This document shows, piece by piece, positions 45,973 to 54,430 of a stretch of DNA of 64,000 bases (position 1 is the stretch's first letter; each line of letters starts with the position of its first letter). Source of the stretch: Actinomadura rifamycini DSM 43936 (lineage in GTDB: Bacteria; Actinomycetota; Actinomycetes; Streptosporangiales; Streptosporangiaceae); assembly GCF_000425065.1 (NCBI RefSeq), contig NZ_AULB01000008.1, positions 349,725 to 413,724 of the forward strand, read 5' to 3'. The position numbers and the translations under genes are program-made. The notes under the pieces were generated by a model. That model searched no databases and was not told the origin of the DNA. It saw nothing but the letters and a program-made list of their open reading frames with translations.

Positions 45973-46548
45973 ATGCCACGACCGCGGATGTTCGACGAGG
46001 GCCGGGCCGTCGAGGCGGCCATGCGGGCGTTCTGGACGAGCGGGTACGACGGGACGTCGACCCAGGAGCTGTGCGAGGCGACGGGGCTCGGGCGCAGCAG
46101 CATCTACAACACGTTCGCGAGCAAGCACGAGCTGTTCGAGAAGGCGCTCGCCCGGTACATGGAGCTCAAGACGGGCGGGCTGGTCGAGGTGCTGGAGGAC
46201 ACCGGACGGCCGGTGCGGGAGCGGCTGCGCACGGTGCTGGAGGGCGCCGCCGAGACCGACGGCGCGGAACCGGCCGGCTGCCTGGTCGTGAACTCGATGG
46301 TCGAGCTCGCGCCCAGGGACGCGGGGATCGCGGCGGCGATCGCCCGGGACAAGCGGCGGCGGCTGGACGCGCTGGAGGCGGCGATCGCGACGGGCATGGC
46401 CGCGGGCGAGATCGACGCCGGCAAGGACGCGGCGGTGCTCGCGGAGTTCGTCGCGGCGACGGTCGGGGGGATCCGCGTGGCGGCGCGGGGCGGCGCCGAC
46501 CGGGCGACCCTGCGGGCCGTCGCGGCGACGGCGCTGGACGCGATCTGA
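45973..46548 (+). CDS. TetR/AcrR-family regulator
   Basis: A 191-residue repressor with N-terminal HTH: DEGRAVEAAMRAFWTSGYDGTSTQELCEATGLGRSSIYNTFASKHELF. The C-terminal ligand domain contains the Cys of GCLVVNSMVELAPRD, typical of the subgroup that senses electrophiles or drugs. Matching operators upstream of itself and of the next gene, a Cmx-type efflux pump, indicate autoregulation and control of the pump. A hairpin terminator separates the two genes, so each has its own promoter. Confidence 0.92.
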   Translation: MPRPRMFDEGRAVEAAMRAFWTSGYDGTSTQELCEATGLGRSSIYNTFASKHELFEKALARYMELKTGGLVEVLEDTGRPVRERLRTVLEGAAETDGAEPAGCLVVNSMVELAPRDAGIAAAIARDKRRRLDALEAAIATGMAAGEIDAGKDAAVLAEFVAATVGGIRVAARGGADRATLRAVAATALDAI

Positions 46549-46553
46549 GGACG

Positions 46554-46577
46554 GGCGGCCGGAGCGGCCGCCTTTTT
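46554..46577 (+). terminator. Rho-independent terminator of the tetR gene
   Basis: Perfect 7-bp stem GGCGGCC/GGCCGCC with a 5-base GGAGC loop followed immediately by five T (46573-46577), starting 6 bases after the tetR stop. It is the clearest canonical terminator in the window. Confidence 0.85.
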
Positions 46578-46587
46578 CACGGCACAG

Positions 46588-46609
46588 TTTTGGACTGATC
46601 TATTCAGAA
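46588..46609. promoter_or_regulatory. TetR operator B upstream of the efflux gene
   Basis: A 22-base element with left half TTTTGGA identical to operator A and a degenerate right half TTCAGAA at the same 8-base spacing. It also has an inner CTGA/TCAG dyad. It lies 12 bases before the efflux ATG and just before its GGAGGG ribosome binding site. Confidence 0.5.
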
Positions 46610-46621
46610 TGGAGGGCGGTC

Positions 46622-47803
46622 ATGCGACCGGCCGTGTACGTGCTGGGCGGGGCGATCTTCGCGCAGGGGACGTCGGAGTTGATGCTCGCGGGGCTGCTGC
46701 CCGCGATGGCGGACGACCTGGGGGTGTCGGTCCCGGACGCGGGGCTGCTGATCTCGGCGTTCGCGGTCGGGATGCTGGTGGGGGCGCCGGTGCTGGCCGT
46801 CCTGACGATGCGGTGGCCGCACCGGCGGGCGCTGCTGGCGTTCCTCGCCCTGTTCGCGCTCGCGCACGTGGTGGGGGCGCTGACGCCCGGGTACTGGGTG
46901 CTGCTCGGGACGCGGGTGGTGGGCGCGTTCGTCTACGCGGGGTTCTGGGCGGTGGCGGCGGCGACGGCCCTGGAGCTGGTGCCGGAGAGCGCGCGGGGCC
47001 GGGCGATGAGCGTCGTCGCGGGCGGGCTGACGGTCGCGACGATCGTGGGGCTCCCGGCCGGCACGGTCGTGGGGCAGCAGCTCGGGTGGCGCGCGGCGTT
47101 CTGGGCGGTCGCGCTGATGTCGGTGGTCGCGATGGCGGGGATCGCCGCGACGGTCCCGGGCGGGCGCGCGGCGGGCGCGGCGCCGCGGGTGCGCGACCAG
47201 GTGCGCGCCCTGGGCGTCCCGCGGCTGTGGCTCGCGTTCGCGACGACGTCGCTGGCGACGGGCGGGCTGCTGGTGACGTTCGGCTACCTGGGCGCGATGC
47301 TGGCGGACGCGACCGGGATCGCGGAGGCGTGGGTGCCCGGCGTGCTCGCGCTGTACGGGGCCGGCGCGATGATCGGGATCACGGTCGGGGGCCGGACGGC
47401 GGACGCGCGGACGGTGCCGACGCTGTACGCGGGGTTCGCCGGGCTGGTCGCGGTGTCGGCGGCGCTGGCGCTGGTGCTGGAGTCGCCGGTCCCCACCGTC
47501 GCGCTGGTGTTCCTGCTGGGCTTCTTCGGGTTCGCGACGAACCCGGCGCTGAACACGCGGGCGTTCGGGATGGTGGACGGTGCGGCGACGCTCGTCGCGG
47601 CCGGGAACGTCGTCGCGTTCAACGTCGGGATCATGGTGGGCCCGTGGCTGGGCGGGCTCGCGATCGGCGACGGCGGCGGGTACGCGTCCGCGGCGTGGAT
47701 CGGCGCCGGGCTGGGAGTCCTGGCGCTGGGGGCGGTCGCACTGGGGCAGGCGCGCCGGGGCGCCGGCGTCGCCGAGCCGGAGCGGGCGCCCGCCCGCGTC
47801 TGA
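46622..47803 (+). CDS. MFS efflux transporter, Cmx/CmrA (chloramphenicol) type
   Basis: A 393-residue 12-helix drug/H+ antiporter. The N-terminus (YVLGGAIFAQGTSELMLAGLLPAMADDLGV) and the loop motifs (GAPVLAVLTMRWPHRRALL, motif A) match Cmx/CmrA-type proteins, many of which export chloramphenicol; the real substrate here is unknown. The ribosome binding site is GGAGGG at 46611-46616. The TetR operator just upstream predicts drug-inducible expression. It ends before an 18-bp terminator stem. Confidence 0.88.
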   Translation: MRPAVYVLGGAIFAQGTSELMLAGLLPAMADDLGVSVPDAGLLISAFAVGMLVGAPVLAVLTMRWPHRRALLAFLALFALAHVVGALTPGYWVLLGTRVVGAFVYAGFWAVAAATALELVPESARGRAMSVVAGGLTVATIVGLPAGTVVGQQLGWRAAFWAVALMSVVAMAGIAATVPGGRAAGAAPRVRDQVRALGVPRLWLAFATTSLATGGLLVTFGYLGAMLADATGIAEAWVPGVLALYGAGAMIGITVGGRTADARTVPTLYAGFAGLVAVSAALALVLESPVPTVALVFLLGFFGFATNPALNTRAFGMVDGAATLVAAGNVVAFNVGIMVGPWLGGLAIGDGGGYASAAWIGAGLGVLALGAVALGQARRGAGVAEPERAPARV

Positions 47804-47896
47804 TCAGTGGCACGGTGAACCACCAGAAGCCGTTCGTCCGGGCGGGGGCAACTTCCGGTGCTGCCGGCATGACCCGGGCACCGGTCCGGACGCGGG

Positions 47897-47940
47897 CGGG
47901 CCCGGGGCGCCGCGCAGGGGGTCGCGGCGCCCCGGGCCCG
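47897..47940. terminator. 18-bp perfect stem between convergent genes
   Basis: Positions 47897-47914 and 47923-47940 are perfectly complementary around an 8-base loop (CAGGGGGT). The stem lies between the MFS stop (47803) and the protease stop (47958), serving both directions. Confidence 0.8.
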
Positions 47941-47957
47941 CCGGGGGAGGGAACGCG

Positions 47958-50024
47958 TCAGCGGAGGCGGCACGTCCCGGAGTCGGACCGGCCGGGGTCG
48001 CTCTCGGACGTGCCGGTGAGCTCGAGCTCGGCCCTGCTCTCGGCGCCGGGGCCGGGCTTGGCCCACACCTCGACCCACGTGCTCTGCCGGTCGCGGGCGG
48101 TGGCGAGCTCGTTCGGCAGGCGCACCTGCCAGCCGCCGCCCTCGACCTCGGCCGCCAGGCGGAACACGTCGGAGCCGTGGACGCCGGTGCCGGCCTTGCC
48201 CTGGTTGCGGACCTCCATCGTGCACTTCAGCCAGCCGCCGGCCTCGCGGCTCGGCTTCGCGGAGTCGACCTTGACGCCGCGCCGCCGCGGGGCCTCGCCG
48301 TCGAGGGAGCGGATCCCGACCGTGTACGACAGGACGCCGTTCGCGTCGCGTTCGAGGTCGAGGACGTAGAAGTGCAGGCGGTTCGCCTCGTCGACGTACT
48401 CGAACTCGCTGCCGGAGTCGGTGCCCGCGTGGAAGAGGGCGTCCGAGAGCTGCCGGTAGTCGCCGATCGACATCATCTTCTTCGTCCCGTCAGGAAGGAC
48501 GAAGTCGACCTTGTCGATGTCCTGCGGGTTCGCGTCCTTCACCCAGATGAACGGGGAGTCGTCCTCGTCCTTGGTCTTGGCGAGCAGGACGCCGGAGTCG
48601 GGGGTGAACGAGTCCATGCCCATGCGGTCGACGACCTCGACGGTGTAGTTGTCGTAGCCGCCCTCGTCGCACATCGGGTCGGCGGCGGCGTCGCACTCGG
48701 GCGTCTTGTCGCCGCCCGCGCCGAACCTGAGGTTGATCCCGGCGAGGGTGTTCTCGCCCGGCTCGGCGGCACGTGCGGTGATCTTCGCGACGACCATGCC
48801 GCGCGCGGCGAGCGTCCCGCGGTCGATCTGCAGCACCTTGGACGGGTCCACGATGCCCAGCTTGAGCTTGTTGCGCAGCATGTGCTGGGCGCCCATGGAC
48901 GCGCCGGTCGCCGGGATCGTCCAGCGGGCGTGCGGGCCGCCCGGCCCGTTGAAGCTGCCGCGGCTCAGCATGTCCCACGGGCCGCTGAACGCGCGCCGCG
49001 GCGGGTCGCCGTACGGGTTGTTGTAGTTGTCGCCGATGCCCAGGATGTGGCTGAACTCGTGCGCGAACACGCCCATGCCGGAGCTCTCGGCCTGCGTGGA
49101 GCTGCCCCGGGTGGCGTTCGGCCAGATCGTCGAGCCCGCCTGCCAGGACGTCCAGGGGACGTAGCGGGTGTCGACCCAGTTCGGCAGTTTCGGGTCGCCC
49201 GAGCCCCACACGTCCGGCACCTGCTCCTTCGTGCCGAACTTCATTTCGCCGAACTCCTGCCAGGTGGACGACTCGTCCTGGCCGGCGCTCAGGAAGAACA
49301 CGAAGTCGAACTTCGCGGCCGTCTCCTCGCCGACGTCGGCGACCCACGCGGCGCGCGCGTCCGTCCGCAGGTCCCGGTTGCAGGTGTCGCCCTCGGGGCA
49401 GCCGTTGCCCTTCTGCATCCGGGCGTCGATGCCGTACTCGTGGTCCTTCGCGGGCATCCGGTAGGCGCCGAACGCGGTGAGGTCGACCCCGTACCGGCCG
49501 CCGGAGTCCTCCATCCAGTACTCGTGGAGGGTGTGGCCGTGGTTGAGGTCCTGCGGCTTGTTGAGGAAGTCCTCGTAGAACCGGGCGACGTCCTCGCGCG
49601 GAACGTCCCCGACCAGGTTCGGGTTGCTGAAGACGGACGAGTTCTTCGGCTGCGTCACGACGAACGGCTGGTTCGGGTAGTCGACGAGGACGACCGCGCC
49701 CTTGAAGTTCTCGATCGACCCCTCGCGGGACGGGTCGGCCCACGACGTCCCGGGGACGGGCGTGTAGTCGTCCCAGGTCATCGTGTCGGGGAGCTCGTAG
49801 TTCTGCGGGTCGACGGGCCGCGGGCCGTCGGCCGCGGCGAACGTCCGCGGGGACGGCTCGGGACGCTGCCACGGCTGCGTCTGCGGCCAGTGCCGCGTCT
49901 TCCAGGGTTCCGCGGCGGGATCGGGCCCGGCGGGGCCCGGCTCCGCGGCGGCCGGGGCGGCCGCGAGGCCCGCGAGCAGCATCGCCGCCGCCGCGGGCAC
50001 CACGAGAGCGTTCTTGGCGCGCAT
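47958..50024 (-). CDS. Immune inhibitor A-type M6 metallopeptidase
   Basis: A 688-residue secreted zinc protease. The signal peptide (residues 1-27, cleavage after AAA) is followed by a propeptide-like Pro-rich region, then the catalytic domain with H322-E-F-S-H326 in FAHEFSHILGIGDNY. The M6 Met/Gly region appears in AFSGPWDMLSRGSF. The C-terminal 250 residues are beta-rich domains with few Cys, likely for substrate or surface binding. Such enzymes degrade host or environmental proteins. It is a single gene; the 132 bases upstream have no other gene. Confidence 0.9.
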   Translation of the reverse strand: MRAKNALVVPAAAAMLLAGLAAAPAAAEPGPAGPDPAAEPWKTRHWPQTQPWQRPEPSPRTFAAADGPRPVDPQNYELPDTMTWDDYTPVPGTSWADPSREGSIENFKGAVVLVDYPNQPFVVTQPKNSSVFSNPNLVGDVPREDVARFYEDFLNKPQDLNHGHTLHEYWMEDSGGRYGVDLTAFGAYRMPAKDHEYGIDARMQKGNGCPEGDTCNRDLRTDARAAWVADVGEETAAKFDFVFFLSAGQDESSTWQEFGEMKFGTKEQVPDVWGSGDPKLPNWVDTRYVPWTSWQAGSTIWPNATRGSSTQAESSGMGVFAHEFSHILGIGDNYNNPYGDPPRRAFSGPWDMLSRGSFNGPGGPHARWTIPATGASMGAQHMLRNKLKLGIVDPSKVLQIDRGTLAARGMVVAKITARAAEPGENTLAGINLRFGAGGDKTPECDAAADPMCDEGGYDNYTVEVVDRMGMDSFTPDSGVLLAKTKDEDDSPFIWVKDANPQDIDKVDFVLPDGTKKMMSIGDYRQLSDALFHAGTDSGSEFEYVDEANRLHFYVLDLERDANGVLSYTVGIRSLDGEAPRRRGVKVDSAKPSREAGGWLKCTMEVRNQGKAGTGVHGSDVFRLAAEVEGGGWQVRLPNELATARDRQSTWVEVWAKPGPGAESRAELELTGTSESDPGRSDSGTCRLR

Positions 50025-50156
50025 CTCACTCCTGTCGCACGGATGGGTACTGCGACGGTAGATACGCGCGGCGGGCGTGTCCTATGGAGGACTTACACGA
50101 TCTTGTTCGGCCCGTTCTGGCAGGTCGCGCCAGTGATCACGCCGCCCGGGCGGGGC

Positions 50157-50639
50157 TCAGGCGAGGACGTCGCGCGCCGCGACGACGATGCCGTCCTCGT
50201 CGCTGTAGAGCCAGTCGCCGGGGCGGAACTCCACGCCGCCGAACTCCACCGGGACGTCCACGTCCCCGGCGGCGTCCTTGGCGCTCTTGCGCGGGTTCGA
50301 GCCGAGCGCCTTCGCGCCGAGGTCGAGCCCGCGCAGCGCCGCGACGTCCCGCACCGCGCCGTTGATCACCACGCCGGCCCAGCCGTTGCGCACGGCGGCG
50401 GCCGCGATCAGGTCGCCCATCAGCGCGGACGCGAGCGAGCCGCCGCCGTCCACGACGAGCACCCGGCCGTCGCCGGGGGTGTTCAGCAGCCTCTTGACCA
50501 GGCCGTTGTCGCGGTGGCAGCGGACGGTCGAGACGGGCCCGGCGAACCGCGCGCGGCCCCCGTACTGGCGGAACTGCGTCTCGCAGCTGCGCAGCTCGTC
50601 CCCGAAGTCGTCGATGAGGTCGGCGGTGGCGAACTCCAT
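50157..50639 (-). CDS. rraA: RraA family protein
   Basis: A 160-residue protein of the RraA/demethylmenaquinone-methyltransferase-like fold. Motifs are [42 protein letters not shown] and [16 protein letters not shown]. Classical RraA inhibits RNase E; many relatives are 4-hydroxy-4-methyl-2-oxoglutarate aldolases using the same GGG/Arg/Asp site. Without experiments either role is possible, but the length and N-terminus fit the RNase-E-regulator branch. It is 10 bases downstream of the Lrp-type gene. Confidence 0.88.
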   Translation of the reverse strand: MEFATADLIDDFGDELRSCETQFRQYGGRARFAGPVSTVRCHRDNGLVKRLLNTPGDGRVLVVDGGGSLASALMGDLIAAAAVRNGWAGVVINGAVRDVAALRGLDLGAKALGSNPRKSAKDAAGDVDVPVEFGGVEFRPGDWLYSDEDGIVVAARDVLA

Positions 50640-50649
50640 GACCGGCAGC

Positions 50650-51147
50650 CTACTGCCCGGTAACCGAGGGGGTCCCGGCAGGGTCGGGACGCCCGGACGG
50701 CGCGTCGAACGGGTGCCCGATCAGCCGCGACAGGACGATCGACGTCTTCGTCGCGGTGATGTTGTCCTCGCGGCGGAGCCGTTCGAGCGCCTGCTCCAGG
50801 TGCTGGATGTCGCGGGCCCGCACGTGGACGAGCGCGCTCGCGTCCCCGCTGATCGTGTAGGCCGCGACGACCTCGGGATGGCCGCGGACGCTCGAGTGGA
50901 TCTCCTCCGGGGACGTCGCGCCGGTGCAGAAGATCTCGATGAACGCCTCGGTCGTCCAGCCGACGGCGGCCGGGTCGACGACGGCTGCGAAGCCGGTGAT
51001 GACGCCGTCCGCGCGGAGCCGGTCGACGCGCCGCTTCACCGCCGGGGCGGACAGCCCGACCCGGTCGCCGATCTGCGCGTAGGACGCGCGGCCGTCCTCC
51101 AGGAGGTGCGCAACGATTCGTCGGTCGAGTTCGTCAAGACGCAACAA
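50650..51147 (-). CDS. Lrp/AsnC-family regulator
   Basis: A 165-residue regulator. The N-terminal HTH is [41 protein letters not shown] and the C-terminal RAM domain [22 protein letters not shown]. The TTG start at 51147 gives the exact family N-terminus MLRLDELD. It is divergent from the ornithine aminotransferase gene; this pairing suggests control of arginine/ornithine breakdown in response to amino acids. The 180-base intergenic region contains an AT-rich patch near 51165-51205. Confidence 0.9.
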   Translation of the reverse strand: MLRLDELDRRIVAHLLEDGRASYAQIGDRVGLSAPAVKRRVDRLRADGVITGFAAVVDPAAVGWTTEAFIEIFCTGATSPEEIHSSVRGHPEVVAAYTISGDASALVHVRARDIQHLEQALERLRREDNITATKTSIVLSRLIGHPFDAPSGRPDPAGTPSVTGQ

Positions 51148-51327
51148 ACAACACCCCCCAAGTCGGTTTTCGTCACTGGTCGGCGGTCATTCCCGAACAT
51201 ACGCTGTGGAACGGACCGTCGGCCACCCGTCCCGTCCGGTCCTCCCCCTCGGCACCGGGCCCGTCCCGCCCGGTGTTCAGCGTTGCCCCCGGCCCGACCG
51301 GCCGGGGCCGAGCCGCGAAGGAGCGTC

Positions 51328-52521
51328 GTGACGCCGACCGAGAAGCTGCGGGCGCTGTCGGAGGAGCACAGCGCGCACAACTACCATCCGCTGCCGATCG
51401 TCATCTCCGACGCCGAGGGCGCCTGGGTGACCGACGTGGAGGGCCGCCGCTACCTGGACATGCTGGCCGCCTACTCGGCCGTCAACTTCGGGCACCGCAA
51501 CCCGCGGCTCACCGAGGCCGTGCGGCGGCAGCTCGACCGGGTCACGCTGGTCAGCCGGGCGTTCGACCACGACCGGTTCGGGCCGTTCGTCACCGAGCTC
51601 GCCGAGCTGTGCGGCAAGGACATGGTCCTGCCGATGAACAGCGGCGCCGAGGCCGTCGAGACCGCGCTGAAGACCGCCCGCAAGTGGGGGTACGAGGTCA
51701 AGGGCGTCCCGGCGGACAAGGCGAACATCATCACGTTCGAGGGCAACTTCCACGGCCGGACGACCACGATCATCAGCTTCTCGACCGACCCGGACGCCCG
51801 CGACTCCTACGGCCCCTACACGCCCGGCTTCCGCACCGTCCCCTACGGCGACGTCGAGGCCCTCAGGGCCGCGATGGACGCGGAGACCGTCGGCGTGCTG
51901 GTCGAGCCGATCCAGGGCGAGGCCGGCGTGAACGTGCCGCCGAGCGGCTTCCTGCGCGCCGTGCGGGAGCTGTGCACGGCGCAGGGCGCGCTGATGATCG
52001 CCGACGAGATCCAGTCGGGCCTCGGCCGCACCGGCACCACGTTCGCGGTCGAGCACGAGGACGTCGTCCCGGACGTCTACATCCTCGGCAAGGCGCTCGG
52101 CGGCGGCATCATGCCGGTGTCGGCGGTCGTCGCGGACGCGGACGTCCTGGGCGTGTTCAAGCCCGGCCAGCACGGCTCGACGTTCGGCGGCAACCCGCTC
52201 GCGTGCGCCATCGGCCGCGAGGTCGTCGCGATGCTGCGGACGGGCGAGTTCCAGGAACGCTCCAGGACGCTCGGCGCCCACATGCACGAGCGGCTCGGCC
52301 GGCTGCCCGGCGACATCGTCCGCGAGGTGCGCGGCCGCGGCCTGTGGGCGGGCGTCGAGCTGCACGGGAAGGCCCGGCCGGTCAGCGAGCGGCTGATGGG
52401 GCTCGGCGTCCTCGCCAAGGAGACCCACGACACCACGCTGCGCCTCGCGCCGCCGCTGGTCATCGAGCGCGCCGACCTGGACTGGGCCCTGGACCAGCTC
52501 GAGATCGCCCTCAAGGGCTGA
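51328..52521 (+). CDS. rocD: Ornithine--oxo-acid transaminase
   Basis: A 397-residue class III PLP aminotransferase converting ornithine and 2-oxoglutarate to glutamate semialdehyde. Diagnostic segments are NSGAEAVETALKTARKW, the long GNFHGRTTTIISFS, VLVEPIQGEAGVNVPP, MIADEIQSGLGRTG, the PLP Lys in ILGKALGGGIMP and HGSTFGGNPLACA. The GTG at 51328 follows GAAGGAG. The divergent Lrp-type regulator probably controls it. Confidence 0.92.
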   Translation: MTPTEKLRALSEEHSAHNYHPLPIVISDAEGAWVTDVEGRRYLDMLAAYSAVNFGHRNPRLTEAVRRQLDRVTLVSRAFDHDRFGPFVTELAELCGKDMVLPMNSGAEAVETALKTARKWGYEVKGVPADKANIITFEGNFHGRTTTIISFSTDPDARDSYGPYTPGFRTVPYGDVEALRAAMDAETVGVLVEPIQGEAGVNVPPSGFLRAVRELCTAQGALMIADEIQSGLGRTGTTFAVEHEDVVPDVYILGKALGGGIMPVSAVVADADVLGVFKPGQHGSTFGGNPLACAIGREVVAMLRTGEFQERSRTLGAHMHERLGRLPGDIVREVRGRGLWAGVELHGKARPVSERLMGLGVLAKETHDTTLRLAPPLVIERADLDWALDQLEIALKG

Positions 52522-52682
52522 CCGGCCCGCACCCCCGAACGGGGCCGCCGCCGGTCAACGGCGCCCGGCGGCGGCCCATGCCTTTCCTCGATGCCCATCG
52601 AAAACCCCGGGATCGGCAAAGAGTCGGTGTCCGCCCGCCTGCCGTGTCGGCGCGCGCGCGGCGCACACCGCAAGGTGGCTCC

Positions 52683-53729
52683 ATGCAGCCCATGCCGCCC
52701 CAGCAGGACGACCCCGCGCCGGGAGCCCCCAGGACGGACGGCGGCGACGCCGCGTCCGCGAACCCCCGCGACCGGCGCCGCCGCCGCATCCTCCTCGGCT
52801 GCGGCGGCGCGGCGCTCGTCCTGCTGCTGGCCGTCGCCGGCGGCGCGTACGCGCTGCAGCACTCCTACAACGGGCAGGTCGAGCGGGTCGAGGGCGCGCT
52901 GCCGACGGCCGGCGACCGCCCGGCCGCCACCGGGCGCGGCGAGAACTGGATGCTGATCGGCTCCGACCGGCGGGACGACATCCCGTCGATGGGCGCCCGC
53001 GCGGACGCCCTCATGATCGTCCACCTGGCGGAGAGCGGCGACCGGGTGTCGGTGGTGGCGATCCCGCGCGACAGCTGGGTGCCGATCCCCGGGCACGGCA
53101 CCGACAAGATCAACGCGGCGTTCGCCTACGGCGGGCCGCGGCTGCTGATCCGGACCGTGGAGAAGCTCACCGGCATCCGCATCGACCACTACGCGGCCCT
53201 GGACTTCGGCGGCTTCGTGGAGATGACCGACGCGCTCGGCGGCGTCACCGTCACGATCACCGAGGACACCTACGACCCCAAGCACCAGCGGGCGTGGGAG
53301 GCGGGCACCCAGCACCTCGACGGGCTCGAGGCCCTCGACTTCGTCCGGCAGCGGGTCAACCTGCCGAACGGCGACCTGGACCGGATCAAGCGCCAGCAGG
53401 CGTTCCTGGAGGCGCTGGCGGGCAAGGCGCTCGACACCCGGAACCCCATCCGGATCGACCGGTTCATCCGGGCGGTGACGGGCGCGGTGACCGTGGACGA
53501 GACGGTGTCGGCGACGACGCTCCGCAAGCTCGCGACGCGGCTCCTGGACGTCGGCACGCTGGAGTACGTGACCACGCCGGTCGACCGCCCGGCGGCCCGG
53601 GGGCGGCAGAGCGTGATCCTCCTCGACCACGGCCGGGCGGCGGAGCTGTTCGCGGCCGTCCGCGAGGACCGCATCGGGGAGTACGTCGCCCGCATCGGCG
53701 GCTCGAACGCGGTCGACGCCGTCCGCTGA
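52683..53729 (+). CDS. LytR-CpsA-Psr (LCP) family wall-polymer ligase
   Basis: A 348-residue protein anchored by one N-terminal helix (about 36-56, ILLGCGGAALVLLLAVAGGAY) after a disordered basic leader. The LCP catalytic domain has WMLIGSDRRDDIPSMGARADALMIVHL, VAIPRDSWVPIPGHGTDKINAAFAYGG and FVRQRVNLPNGDLDRIKRQQ, with the conserved Arg/Asp set. It transfers undecaprenyl-linked glycopolymers to peptidoglycan. The 161 bases upstream contain no gene and a CTC/GGT-rich spacer. Confidence 0.92.
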   Translation: MQPMPPQQDDPAPGAPRTDGGDAASANPRDRRRRRILLGCGGAALVLLLAVAGGAYALQHSYNGQVERVEGALPTAGDRPAATGRGENWMLIGSDRRDDIPSMGARADALMIVHLAESGDRVSVVAIPRDSWVPIPGHGTDKINAAFAYGGPRLLIRTVEKLTGIRIDHYAALDFGGFVEMTDALGGVTVTITEDTYDPKHQRAWEAGTQHLDGLEALDFVRQRVNLPNGDLDRIKRQQAFLEALAGKALDTRNPIRIDRFIRAVTGAVTVDETVSATTLRKLATRLLDVGTLEYVTTPVDRPAARGRQSVILLDHGRAAELFAAVREDRIGEYVARIGGSNAVDAVR

Positions 53730-53796
53730 GGACGGCGCCCGACAGCCGGACATGTCGGACATCTTGAAAATTCGCCCCGGCGGTGCTCCGCGTTCT

Positions 53797-53816
53797 ATTA
53801 GTCTGAGCGGACTAAT
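53797..53816. promoter_or_regulatory. Perfect palindromic PadR operator
   Basis: ATTAGTC-TGAGCG-GACTAAT: 7-base arms with no mismatch and a 6-base spacer, 27 bases before the padR ATG. It overlaps a possible -10 TATTAG (53796-53801). Position and symmetry identify it as the likely operator of the PadR/efflux operon. Confidence 0.7.
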
Positions 53817-53842
53817 CTGAACGAACCATTAAGGCACCGACC

Positions 53843-54430
53843 ATGTCGAAACCGCTCACACCGCCGGCGCTGACCGTGCTGCGGATGCTGTGCGACGGGC
53901 CCATGCACCCGTACGAGATGCAGCAGCGCATCCGCACCTGCCACTACGACGAAGCCGTCAAGATCACGCCCGGCTCGCTCTACCACACCGTCGACCGGCT
54001 CGCCGCCGCCGGACTCATCGAACCGCTCGAGACGTCCCGGGAGGGGCGCCGCCCCGAACGCACCGTCTACGCCGTAACCAGCGCCGGACGGGACGCCGCC
54101 CGCAACCGGCTCGCCGACCTGTTCGCGCGCCCCGCGCAGGAGTTCCCCGCGCTCGGCACCGCGCTGGCGTTCGCGAACCTGCTCCCCCCGGCCGAGGTCG
54201 CGCGGCTGCTGCGCGCCCGGACCGTGGCGCTGGAGGCGCTGCTGGCCGCGAACCAGACCGCGTACGACGCACTCCGCAAGAACGGCATCGAGCGCTACAA
54301 GCTGCTCGACCACGAACTGACGAGCACGCGGCTGCGGGGCGAGCTCGACCATGTCCTCGCTCTCGCCGACGACCTGGAGTCCGGCCGGATGACCTGGACC
54401 GACTCCGACGCGACGAGGGGGACCGAATGA
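53843..54430 (+). CDS. PadR-family regulator
   Basis: A 195-residue winged-helix repressor: LTVLRMLCDGPMHPYEMQQRI, then KITPGSLYHTVDRLAAAGLIEP and RTVYAVTSAGRDAAR (wing). The C-terminal dimerisation helices are long, as in the Vir-like subgroup. It is translated with the following efflux gene (ATGA overlap), so the operon is probably autorepressed through the palindrome at 53797 and derepressed by pump substrates. Confidence 0.92.
   Translation: MSKPLTPPALTVLRMLCDGPMHPYEMQQRIRTCHYDEAVKITPGSLYHTVDRLAAAGLIEPLETSREGRRPERTVYAVTSAGRDAARNRLADLFARPAQEFPALGTALAFANLLPPAEVARLLRARTVALEALLAANQTAYDALRKNGIERYKLLDHELTSTRLRGELDHVLALADDLESGRMTWTDSDATRGTE

Noticed and set aside
46609..48369. Gly/Arg-rich plus-strand open frame over the MFS and protease genes
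   Set aside because: It is the shadow frame of the Cmx-type transporter and has no recognisable motif.
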